The translations under genes were made by a program, and so were the position numbers. DNA of 64,000 bases from Ectothiorhodospira sp. BSL-9 (GTDB taxonomy: Bacteria; Pseudomonadota; Gammaproteobacteria; Ectothiorhodospirales; Ectothiorhodospiraceae). Positions 1-7,910 of this stretch are shown piece after piece. The stretch is taken from NCBI RefSeq assembly GCF_001632845.1, contig NZ_CP011994.1, positions 2,924,001-2,988,000 on the forward strand. Reading direction: 5' to 3'. How positions within the stretch are numbered: position 1 is the stretch's first letter; each line of letters starts with the position of its first letter. Under the pieces are notes generated by a model. That model saw nothing but the letters and a program-made list of their open reading frames with translations. It did no database searches and had not been told where the DNA came from.

Positions 1-801
1 ATCACGGCGGATGCCAGCAGCGGCCGGCGCCATGCGGACAAGCTGATCAAGGTGCATGCCCGGGATGGGGGCGAGACCTGGGTGTTGATTCATGTGGAGG
101 TGCAGGGTGAGCCGGAGGATGGGTTTGCCCAGCGGATGTATACTTATCAGTACCGCTTGCGGGACCGGTACGGGGTGGATGTAGTGAGCCTGGCGGTGCT
201 GGCGGACACCAGTCCGGGTTTTCGGCCGGACTCCTTTAGGTACTCCCGCTGGGGGTGTGAGTTGAGCTTTGCGTTCCCCATGACCAAGTTGATCGACTGG
301 GAGGCGCGCTGGGCGGATCTGGAGGTCAGCGAGAATGTCTTCGCCCTGGTGGTGATGGCACAGATCAAGGCCAAGCGTCTGGATGATGGTGAGGCGCGTC
401 AGCGGGCCAAGGTGGGCTTGATTCGTCTGCTGTATGAGCGGGGTTACAGTCGGGTTCAGATTCAGCGGCTGTTCCACATCATCGACTGGATGATCCAGCT
501 GCCCAGGGAGCTGGAACGGGGTTTTCTGGAAGTGGTCTATGCCATTGAGGAGGAAAAGCGTATGCCTTACATCAATACGGCGGAGCGGTTGGGGATTGAG
601 AAAGGGATTGAGCAGGGTATTCAGCAGGGCCACAACCTGGGTGTTGCGGATACCCTGCGTAAGCAAATTGCCTTGAAGTTTGGCGAACTGCCCGCCTGGG
701 CCGATGAACGCCTGAGCCAGGCCAGCGATGAGCAATTGGATGAGTGGGTCGTCAAGATCCTGTCCGCCGATAGTCTGGAAGCGTTGCTGGACAAGCACTG
801 A
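1..801 (+). CDS. Rpn/PD-(D/E)XK nuclease-family protein, 5'-truncated by window edge
   Basis: The reading frame is open from base 1, so the true start lies outside the window; an internal GTG at 52 is not needed as the start. The segment HVEVQG fits the E-x-Q half of the PD-(D/E)XK nuclease core found in Rpn-type recombination-promoting nucleases and 'cytosolic' DUF4351-like proteins. It is followed by a helical region and a C-terminal tail with the repeated pattern GIEKGIEQGIQQG, then a helical end (LSQASDEQLDEWVVKILSA), which is typical of this family. Members are thought to be DNA endonucleases that raise recombination; the cellular role is poorly known. It lies on the + strand, convergent with the ATPase/nuclease gene that follows, with a REP palindrome between them. 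Family assignment is fairly safe; activity is inferred. Confidence 0.75.
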   Translation: MTADASSGRRHADKLIKVHARDGGETWVLIHVEVQGEPEDGFAQRMYTYQYRLRDRYGVDVVSLAVLADTSPGFRPDSFRYSRWGCELSFAFPMTKLIDWEARWADLEVSENVFALVVMAQIKAKRLDDGEARQRAKVGLIRLLYERGYSRVQIQRLFHIIDWMIQLPRELERGFLEVVYAIEEEKRMPYINTAERLGIEKGIEQGIQQGHNLGVADTLRKQIALKFGELPAWADERLSQASDEQLDEWVVKILSADSLEALLDKH

Positions 802-844
802 CAGGGTGGGCGGTCAGTGGTGGTGACCGCCCCTGCCCCCCCCC

Positions 845-870
845 GTGGGAGCCGCCCTCGGCGGCGCAAG
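845..870. repeat. REP-like palindrome
   Basis: GTGGGAGCCGCC followed by CTC and GGCGGC gives a six-base-pair GC-rich hairpin headed by the GTGGGAG tetranucleotide-type motif seen in the other REP elements here. It sits between two convergent genes, a usual REP location. Confidence 0.6.
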
Positions 871-924
871 GCGGTGTGTACGAAGCCTGAACCCGGTGCC
901 ATACCCATTCGCGGGCAGGCCCCC

Positions 925-2523
925 TCAAGTGCCCCACACCCGGATGCATCGCCCTTCCACGGTCCGCTCCGTCTCCCAGATGCGCTCTTCCCAGGTCACC
1001 TTAGAATCTCGGTTGAAGATCACCAGGTGGGCCTCATCGGCCCCCACCTGACTGGCATACGATGCCGTCTGGACCAGACCCTGGCTGATGACCCCCTCCA
1101 GGGCGCCGCGCTGCAGCTTGAGTTCGATGACAATACGCTGCATCGGCCCATGAAAACCCCTGGCCGGGTCGGTCGGCCATTCAATGAACAGATCCGTGCG
1201 CTTGCGGCCCAGACCATATTCCCGGCTGATGCGGCCACCGCCATTGACGATACGCTGCAAGAACGCCTGCATCAGCAACTGCGGGCCCGCCTCCTTGTAG
1301 TCAAAGCGCTCCAGCCAGGCATCGGCCTGTTCGCGGAAGAACTGCTGGAAGGCACGCAGCAACTTCGGCATGTCCAGGTGCCCCTTTGGGGTGACGTACC
1401 AGCCCTGCTCCTGGTTGGGGATGCGGGTCTGCATGATCCAGGTGAGGTCCCTGGGGATCACCTCTCGATAGATCCGGTTGCTGATGCGTACCTGGGGCCG
1501 GGTCTCGATCAGACCCAGATCCTCCACGTACTGCTGATCGTCAGGACTGATGTCCTGCAGGTCCTCGTCCTGACCCGACAGCAGGGCACGCATCACCCCC
1601 TGCACACGGGGTTCACGCAGTTTGTCGGTTAGCTGGTCCAGGTGCGTGGTTCGGGACTGGATCAGGGCCTCCCGGGCGGCCCGGTAGTCCTCCAGGGACA
1701 ATGGCCGACTGCGGTCGCGGGCGGGCTTGAAGCGCCAGGTGAGTTCATAGCCCAGGGCGTTCACCAGCCAGGGCTGGCCACGGGTGTCTTCCCATAGCTC
1801 CGGGAAGATGGCCGGATCAAAGGCCTGACCTGTCTCGTCGGTGTGCTGCTGCCAGAGAGACCGGCATTCGTCTTCGATAAAGTTGCCCATGCGCAGCGAC
1901 TCGGCCTTGATGTTGAAGGCACTGCCGCCGGTGATCACCTGGGCCCCTTCCTGGTGCAGGCGATAATCCCGCACGTCGCGCACGCCGCACAGCACGATGC
2001 TCTGGGGGAAGGCATCCGGTCGTTGTGGGTAGCCGGCGCGGATCTGGCGCAACAGCGAGATCAGCGTGTCGCCCACCAGGGCGTCCACTTCGTCCAGAAA
2101 GAGCACTGTGGGGCGCTCACTACGGGTGCTCCAGTGTTCCAGCATCTGTTTGAGCTGGTCCTGAGGTGGCTGTTCACGATGCTGGTTGAACCAGGAGAAT
2201 ACCGTTTTATCTTTCAGGTAGTGCCGGATGGCGCCCGCAATGGCTGCGCACACGGTCGGAATACCTTTTTCCTCGTTCCCACGCGCCGCCTGGGCGCCCT
2301 CGATATTGGCATACGCACAGGCGTAACGACCCTGCGCATTGATCGCCTCCATCATCGCCAGCAGCGTGGTGGTCTTGCCCGTCTGGCGCGGGGCATGGAG
2401 GACAAAATACCGCTTCTGCTCGATCAGCGCCTGCAGATCCTCCCAGTCGATGCGACTCAAGGGATCAATGGCATAGTGGTCAGCGGGAACCGTGGGACCG
2501 GCATTGTTGAAGAAGCGAGGCAT
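925..2523 (-). CDS. AAA ATPase fused to C-terminal PD-(D/E)XK nuclease domain
   Basis: I chose the ATG at 2523 because related ATPases begin with MPRFFNxAGP; the frame stays open to 2724, but the upstream residues look untranslated. The protein has about 532 residues. Walker A is APRQTGKT (residues 44-51) and Walker B is VLFLDEVD (140-147), as in the AAA family of prokaryotic signalling-type ATPases. The C-terminal part carries GRKRTDLF (from about 439) and then IELK (466-469), which together give the D...E-x-K core of a PD-(D/E)XK nuclease. An ATP-driven switch coupled to a nuclease is therefore likely, possibly in defence or recombination; the family has no settled function. It is divergent from the transposase gene at 2771, with a 247-bp spacer showing nothing else recognisable. 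Confidence 0.8.
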   Translation of the reverse strand: MPRFFNNAGPTVPADHYAIDPLSRIDWEDLQALIEQKRYFVLHAPRQTGKTTTLLAMMEAINAQGRYACAYANIEGAQAARGNEEKGIPTVCAAIAGAIRHYLKDKTVFSWFNQHREQPPQDQLKQMLEHWSTRSERPTVLFLDEVDALVGDTLISLLRQIRAGYPQRPDAFPQSIVLCGVRDVRDYRLHQEGAQVITGGSAFNIKAESLRMGNFIEDECRSLWQQHTDETGQAFDPAIFPELWEDTRGQPWLVNALGYELTWRFKPARDRSRPLSLEDYRAAREALIQSRTTHLDQLTDKLREPRVQGVMRALLSGQDEDLQDISPDDQQYVEDLGLIETRPQVRISNRIYREVIPRDLTWIMQTRIPNQEQGWYVTPKGHLDMPKLLRAFQQFFREQADAWLERFDYKEAGPQLLMQAFLQRIVNGGGRISREYGLGRKRTDLFIEWPTDPARGFHGPMQRIVIELKLQRGALEGVISQGLVQTASYASQVGADEAHLVIFNRDSKVTWEERIWETERTVEGRCIRVWGT

Positions 2524-2770
2524 GGCTGCAGTATAGGACGGAAGCCCTCTGGCAGACCAATGTCTAGTCGATAGCTTTCGTATGGTATCAGCTAGCCGGT
2601 GCCTGGAATCCTGCCCGTCTTTCCCATTTTCGGATGCGTGGTCAGTCGGTTGGCTGCGGGTGAAAATCATTTGGGCGGGCCGCGTGGCCGCCAGCTGGTT
2701 GTTGGCCGCCTCACTATAGGACACCCACTTTGTTATTGACTCCCACCCACCATCCCACTAAGCTCACCCC

Positions 2771-3922
2771 ATGACCCAACCCCGCGCCTCGCAAATCTGC
2801 CTTGATGACACGCCCTGGTATCACGTGGTGTCCCGCTGCGTGCGGCGGGCGTTTCTCTGTGGGCAGGATTCGGTCACCGGCAACGACTATGAGCACCGAC
2901 GCGGGTGGATAGAGGACCGCGCCCTGGGGCTGGCTTCCGTGTTTGCCATCGATGTGGCCGCCTACGCGGTCATGAGCAACCACTACCACCTGGTATTGCG
3001 GGTGGATGCCCAGCGGTCGAGGCACTGGAATGACCGGGAGGTGCTGTCCCGCTGGACGCGCCTGTTCAGCGGCCCGGAGGTGGTGCAGCGCTATCTTTCG
3101 GATGCCCGGGAGACGCTTTCAGCGGCGGAGGTGGCTCGTGCCGAAGAATATGCCGACGAGTACCGCGGCCGGTTGCATGATCTTTCCTGGTTCATGCGGG
3201 TCTTGAACGAGTCCATTGCTCGCCGTGCCAACGCGGAGGACAAGGTGCGGGGGCGGTTCTGGGAGGGGCGTTTCAAGAGTCAGGCACTGCTGGACGAGCA
3301 GGCGTTGCTGGCCGCCATGAGCTATGTGGATTTGAATCCGATTCGGGCAGGGGTGTGTGAAGGCCTGGAGGACAGCACGTACACCGCCATCGGCCGCAGG
3401 TTGAGTCAACCTCAGGAAGAGAGCATGGCCACCCGGGTGGGTGATGCGCCGCCCGAGCGCGAGGATGCCCCCCCTCCCCTCCTTCACAAAGCCAATACGA
3501 ACGCCCCCATGAACCCGGCCATCATCAGTGGCATCTTCAATAACGAGGTCCTGCGTGAGGAGAGTGTGCTGCGTGCGTTGCAGCCGGCTCCGCTGATGCC
3601 TTTTGACGGCACGGGGCGATTCGAGGCGGGTATCCCCTTCTCATGGCCGGATTATGTGGAACTGACGCAGACCCTGGGCCGCTGCGTTCACCCCACCAAA
3701 CGGGGACGCATACCGGAAGGCACACCCAAGCTGCTGCAGCGCCTGGGAATGGGAACTGAGGCCTTTATCGCGCACGCTTTCGATCTGTTCCATTCTTTTG
3801 GATCGGCGATCGGGGCACCAGCGAGCCTGGTGGATCTGGCGGCGCGAAGACAGTGTCGGTATCTGCGGGGTATCCGGACTGCTCGAGATATGTTCGGGCG
3901 GGACCTTTCTGTTGCATCGTGA
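2771..3922 (+). CDS. REP-associated tyrosine transposase (Y1/HUH, IS200-like)
   Basis: The 383-residue product opens with PWYHVVSRCVRRAFLC and has the HUH metal-binding motif HYH at residues 71-73 (SNHYHLVLR). It continues with GRFWEGRFKSQ and the YVDLNPIRAG signature of the long Y1 transposases called RAYT/TnpA-REP. These single-strand nucleases bind and cut REP palindromes and are domesticated single-copy genes, not true insertion sequences. Several REP-type hairpins with a GTGGGAG head lie near this gene and elsewhere in the window, which supports the call. There are no insertion-sequence ends or target duplications. The catalytic tyrosine was not pinned down by eye. The gene appears intact. 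Confidence 0.85.
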   Translation: MTQPRASQICLDDTPWYHVVSRCVRRAFLCGQDSVTGNDYEHRRGWIEDRALGLASVFAIDVAAYAVMSNHYHLVLRVDAQRSRHWNDREVLSRWTRLFSGPEVVQRYLSDARETLSAAEVARAEEYADEYRGRLHDLSWFMRVLNESIARRANAEDKVRGRFWEGRFKSQALLDEQALLAAMSYVDLNPIRAGVCEGLEDSTYTAIGRRLSQPQEESMATRVGDAPPEREDAPPPLLHKANTNAPMNPAIISGIFNNEVLREESVLRALQPAPLMPFDGTGRFEAGIPFSWPDYVELTQTLGRCVHPTKRGRIPEGTPKLLQRLGMGTEAFIAHAFDLFHSFGSAIGAPASLVDLAARRQCRYLRGIRTARDMFGRDLSVAS

Positions 3923-3953
3923 AGCAGTTCAACCCTCTATGCCCTCCGATTTT

Positions 3954-3975
3954 CGCGGCCAAGGGCCGCTCCCAC
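3954..3975. repeat. REP palindrome
   Basis: The palindrome CGCGGCCAAGGGCCGC is followed by TCCCAC, the reverse complement of the GTGGGA head. It lies between the convergent ends of the transposase gene and the first AAA-ATPase-like gene and is part of the duplicated unit (its flank GAAGCAGTTCAACCCTCT recurs near 5850, 7780 and 11,365). Confidence 0.8.
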
Positions 3976-3994
3976 GGGGGGGTTCTGGACTTGA

Positions 3995-5557
3995 TCACAG
4001 GGTTTCCACCTCAAACGCCACGATCTGGCGCTGTTCGCTGGAGAATTCCACCCCAATCAGGTGGATGACCTTGCCCTGGCCCTGGTATTTGTCGGCGTAG
4101 CCCTTGTCCTTGATCTGCTGTAGCGCCCTGCCCTCCGGGAGCTGTTCCACCACCTTGAACTCGAACAGATAAATGTGGCCATTGAAGTCCAGGGCCATGT
4201 CCACCCGGCCCATGTGGGTGGAGTCCTCCACCCGGATCAGCAGCCCCAGCGCCGCCAGGTGACTGTAGAACACGCTGGCATAGTGGCCCTCGTATTGGGC
4301 GATGGGGTTGTTGCGGTACCAGTCGTGGGGCAGGCTGGCGAACAGGGATTTGAGATGGGTTTCCAGGGCCTTGAGGTCGTGGGCCTGCAGGGCCCGGAAC
4401 AGGGTGAGGGTTTCCCGGCCTGAACGCGGCAGACCCAGGGCCGGCAGCAGGGCCTGGTTGAGGCTGGATTCCACTTCCCGGTTGGGATAACCCAGGGTGT
4501 ACAGCCAGTAGCCGGTGATGGGTTGTTCCACCTTGTGGATGGTGAGATAGCCGGTCTGGAACAACAGGGCCTCGGTGGCGATGTCGTCCACGTCGAAACG
4601 CCCGAGCAGGCTTGCTTCGGTTTCCATGGCTTCCAGGCGTGGGGTGTACAGGCCCCTTTCCGCCAGCAGATTGACCAGAAAACTGGGGGTGGCGCTCTCG
4701 AACCAGTAAGGGCGGAATTCTCGTTTCTGGAACAACAGCAGGACGTCGAAGGGATTGTAGACCGCCTGGGTGGTCTCATCTCCCCAACGATAGCCGTTGT
4801 ACCACTGGCGGATCTGCTGGCGATCCAATCCAGGCAGCTCCGGGGCGAAGACAGTATCCAGGTCTTCGTCGGTATAGCCACAGATCGGGGCGTAGGGTTT
4901 ATCCAGGGTGATGTCGTTGAGGTTGTTGAGCCCGGAAAACAGACTCACCTTGCTGAACTTGGACACCCCCGTAAGCAGGCAGAAACGCAGGTGGGGGTCA
5001 GCGTCCTTGAGGACGGAATAGAGATTCTTCAGGCCTTCCCTGAGTTGGCGGGCGGTGTCCGGCTCGGTGATATTGTCCAGGATGGGCTTGTCGTATTCAT
5101 CAATGAGGACGACCACACGCTCGCCATGGTGTTCATGGGTGCGACGTATCAGTTCCCCGAAGCGTCCGGCGATACTGTTATTCCTGAGGCAAACCCCAAG
5201 ACGAGCGGCCGCCTCCCGAAGCATTTCCTGAATCCGCTCATCCAGAGCCGCACGACTGCTCATCACCCCATCGCCGAAGCCCAGCCTGATGACAGGATGC
5301 CTGGTCTGCCAGTCCCAACGATCATGGATGTACAGGCCCCGGAACAGCGGCTCATTGGCCTCGAAGAGTTCCTTGAGGGTGTCCAGTAGCAGGCTCTTGC
5401 CGAATCGGCGGGGGCGGGAGAGGAAGTAATAACTACCCTCCTGGGTGAGTTGGTGCAGCCAGGGGGTTTTATCGACGTAGTAATAGCCACCCGTGCGGAT
5501 CTTGGCGAACCCTTGTATGCCTACGGGAAGTTTGCGGCGGGCAGATGAGGTCGTCAT
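3995..5557 (-). CDS. AAA-ATPase-like / PD-(D/E)XK protein, array copy 1
   Basis: I place the start at the ATG at 5557 because AGGA lies about ten bases upstream; the frame extends 12 codons further but lacks a better start. The product is 520 residues. The N-terminal ATPase part (AAA-ATPase_like family) has the P-loop RPRRFGKS (48-55) and Walker B LIDEYD (151-156). The C-terminus has GRVDM (450-454) and FEFKV with E-x-K at 466-468, the PDDEXK_9 nuclease core. These proteins are common, often multicopy, in anaerobes and sulfur bacteria, with unknown function; defence or DNA rearrangement is a guess. Compared with copies 2, 4 and 5 it has a unique N-terminal block (residues about 12-43), shares block 2 (about 99-145) with copy 2, and shares block 3 (about 214-266) with copy 4. 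Confidence 0.85.
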   Translation of the reverse strand: MTTSSARRKLPVGIQGFAKIRTGGYYYVDKTPWLHQLTQEGSYYFLSRPRRFGKSLLLDTLKELFEANEPLFRGLYIHDRWDWQTRHPVIRLGFGDGVMSSRAALDERIQEMLREAAARLGVCLRNNSIAGRFGELIRRTHEHHGERVVVLIDEYDKPILDNITEPDTARQLREGLKNLYSVLKDADPHLRFCLLTGVSKFSKVSLFSGLNNLNDITLDKPYAPICGYTDEDLDTVFAPELPGLDRQQIRQWYNGYRWGDETTQAVYNPFDVLLLFQKREFRPYWFESATPSFLVNLLAERGLYTPRLEAMETEASLLGRFDVDDIATEALLFQTGYLTIHKVEQPITGYWLYTLGYPNREVESSLNQALLPALGLPRSGRETLTLFRALQAHDLKALETHLKSLFASLPHDWYRNNPIAQYEGHYASVFYSHLAALGLLIRVEDSTHMGRVDMALDFNGHIYLFEFKVVEQLPEGRALQQIKDKGYADKYQGQGKVIHLIGVEFSSEQRQIVAFEVETL

Positions 5558-5910
5558 AGGGTCAATTCCTGGGGACAACAAGGGCCATGTCACATGACCG
5601 TGAGTTTACCCCCTTGCAGGCCACCCGTGGTGGTTGGGCCTGGCACAGTCTCCATGGGACACCGGATGATGTACCCAAATGGAAAGGCCCCACCACATTC
5701 CATGTAGCGGGGCCCATGTCGCTCGGCAATGACCCATCCATTGGATCCTCCGTGAAGCACTGCCTTTCATCCTTGACTGCCTTCACTGGCGACGAGAGTT
5801 ATTTTCCACAGTTTCAAAAGGGAAACAACTGCAACATCTCCATAATGTGAAGCAGTTCAACCCTCTGTGCCCTCCGATTTTCGCGGCCAAGGGCCGCTCC
5901 CATGGGGGGG
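5558..5910. repeat. Duplicated upstream leader of array copy 1, ending in a REP
   Basis: This non-coding stretch is nearly the same as those at 7484-7830 and 11,071-11,416. Each begins with the 5' end and ribosome site of an array gene, runs about 290 bases to TCCATAATG or TTCATAATG, then GAAGCAGTTCAACC and a REP palindrome (here 5883-5904). I saw no coding potential that differs from chance. The repeat defines a duplicated unit of about 1.93 kb (gene plus leader plus REP). Promoters must lie here but I could not place a convincing one. Confidence 0.8.
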
Positions 5911-5920
5911 CTGGACTTGA

Positions 5921-7483
5921 TCACAGGGTTTCCACCTCAAACGCCACGATCTGGCGCTGTTCGCTGGAGAATTCCACCCCAATCAGGTGGATGGCCTTGC
6001 CCTGGCCCTGGTATTTGTCGGCGTAGCCCTTGTCCTTGATCTGCTGTAGCGCCCTGCCCTCCGGGAGCTGTTCCACCACCTTGAACTCGAACAGATAAAT
6101 GTGGCCATTGAAGTCCAGGGCCATGTCTACCCGGCCCATGTGGGTGGAGTCCTCCACCCGGATCAGCAGCCCCAGCGCCGCCAGGTGGCTGTAGAACACG
6201 CTGGCATAGTGCCCCTCGTATTGGGCGATGGGGTTGTTGCGGTACCAGTCGTGGGGCAGGCTGGCGAACAGGGATTTGAGATGGGTTTCCAGGGCCTTGA
6301 GGTCGTGGGCCTGCAGGGCCCGGAACAGGGTGAGGGTTTCCCGGCCTGAACGGGGCAGGCCCAGGGCCGGCAGCAGGGCCTGGTTGAGGCTGGACTCCAC
6401 TTCCCGGTTGGGATAACCCAGCGTGTACAGCCAGTAGCCGGTGATGGGTTGTTCCACCTTGTGGATGGTGAGATAGCCGGTCTGGAACAACAGGGCCTCG
6501 GTGGCAATGTCGTCCACGTCGAAACGCCCGAGCAGGCTTGCTTCGGTCTCCATGGCTTCCAGGCGTGGGGTGTACAGGCCCCTTTCCGCCAGCAGCTTGA
6601 CCAGAAAACTGGGGGTGGCGCTCTCGAACCAGTAAGGGCGGAATTCCCGTTCCTGGAACAACAGCAGGACATCGAAGGGGTTATACACCGACGGTTGGCG
6701 CTCATCGCCCCAGCGGTAGCCGTTGTACCACTGGCGGATCTGCTGGCGATCCAGACCGGGGAGTTCTGGGGCAAACACGGTGTCCACGTCCTCGTCGGTG
6801 TAGCCGCAGATGGGGCCGTAATCACTGGAGAGGGTGATGTCGCGCAGGTTATTCAGCCCCGAGAACAGGCTCACCTTGCTGAACTTGGACACCCCCGTAA
6901 GCAGGCAGAAACGCAGGTGGGGGTCAGCATCCTTGAGGACGGAATAGAGGTTCTTCAGGCCTTCCCTGAGTTCGCGAGCGGTGTCCGGCTCGGTGATATT
7001 GTCCAGGATGGGCTTGTCGTATTCGTCAATGAGGACGACCACACGCTCGCCGTGGTGTTCATGGGTGCGACGTATCAGTTCCCCGAAGCGTCCGGCAATA
7101 CTGTTATTCCTGAGGCAAACCCCAAGACGAGCGGCCTCCTCCCGAAGCATTTCCTGAATCCGCTCATCCAGAGCCGCACGACTGCTCATCACTCCATCGC
7201 CGAAGCCCAGCCTGATGACAGGATGCCTGGTCTGCCAATCCCAACGATCATGGATGTACAGGCCCCTAAACAGCGGCTCATTGGCCTCGAAGAGTTCCTT
7301 GAGGGTATCCAGCAGCAGGCTCTTGCCGAAGCGGCGGGGGCGGGAGAGAAAATAGTATTTTCCCTGCTCGATCAAGTGGTCGATGTACGGGGTCTTGTCC
7401 ACATAGTAATAGCCTTCGCGTATGATTCCGGCGAAGGACTGCACACCTATGGGAAGTTTGCGGCGGGCAGATGAGGTCGTCAT
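5921..7483 (-). CDS. AAA-ATPase-like / PD-(D/E)XK protein, array copy 2
   Basis: The start is the ATG at 7483, preceded by the same AGGA ribosome site as copy 1; the product is 520 residues. P-loop, Walker B and the terminal GRVDM...EFK nuclease core are all intact, so it should be functional. It is nearly identical to copies 1, 4 and 5 over the C-terminal 240 residues and over the region between the ATPase motifs. It carries the common N-terminal block (VQSFAGIIREGYYYVDK), block 2 of the copy-1 type (MSSRAALDERIQEML) and block 3 of the copy-5 type (LSSDYGPICGYTDEDVD). Single-residue switches next to block 3 (E at about 171, E at about 278) follow the block type. Confidence 0.85.
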   Translation of the reverse strand: MTTSSARRKLPIGVQSFAGIIREGYYYVDKTPYIDHLIEQGKYYFLSRPRRFGKSLLLDTLKELFEANEPLFRGLYIHDRWDWQTRHPVIRLGFGDGVMSSRAALDERIQEMLREEAARLGVCLRNNSIAGRFGELIRRTHEHHGERVVVLIDEYDKPILDNITEPDTARELREGLKNLYSVLKDADPHLRFCLLTGVSKFSKVSLFSGLNNLRDITLSSDYGPICGYTDEDVDTVFAPELPGLDRQQIRQWYNGYRWGDERQPSVYNPFDVLLLFQEREFRPYWFESATPSFLVKLLAERGLYTPRLEAMETEASLLGRFDVDDIATEALLFQTGYLTIHKVEQPITGYWLYTLGYPNREVESSLNQALLPALGLPRSGRETLTLFRALQAHDLKALETHLKSLFASLPHDWYRNNPIAQYEGHYASVFYSHLAALGLLIRVEDSTHMGRVDMALDFNGHIYLFEFKVVEQLPEGRALQQIKDKGYADKYQGQGKAIHLIGVEFSSEQRQIVAFEVETL

Positions 7484-7830
7484 AGGGTCAATTCCTGGGG
7501 ACAACAAGGGCCTTGTCACATGACCGTGAGTTTACCCCCTTGCAGGCCACCCGTGGTGGTTGGGCCTGGCTCAGTCTCCATGGGGCACCGGATGATGTAC
7601 CCAAAAATGGAAAGGCCCCACCACATTCCATGTAGCGGGGCCCATGTCGCTCGGCAATGACCCATCCGTTGGATCCTCCGTGAAGCACTGCCTTTCATCC
7701 TTGACTGCCTTCACTGGCGACGAGGATTATTTTCCACAGTTTCAAAAGTGAAACAACTGCAGCAGTTTCATAATGTGAAGCAGTTCAACTCTCTGTGCCC
7801 TCCGCTTTCGCGGCCAAGGGCTGCTCCCAC
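7484..7830. repeat. Duplicated upstream leader of array copy 2, ending in a REP
   Basis: The same leader as at 5558, with a few base changes (for example three extra bases near 7603 and TTTCATAATG in place of TCTCCATAATG). The terminal REP (7809-7830) has a base change in its right arm (GGGCTGCTCCCAC). It lies between divergently transcribed copies 2 and 3 and so probably contains the promoters of both. Confidence 0.75.
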
Positions 7831-7910
7831 ATTCAGGGCAGCCCCTTTGCCGGTTGTGGAGGTGTGCTAACCTCCTACCTAATTAGAATTTTTTTGCCCT
7901 GGAGGCCACC

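Noticed and set aside
4523-5389. Long plus-strand frames opposite each array ATPase gene (also near 6449, 10,033 and 11,964)
   Set aside because: They recur only because the genes on the other strand are repeated; they lack ribosome sites and recognisable domains.
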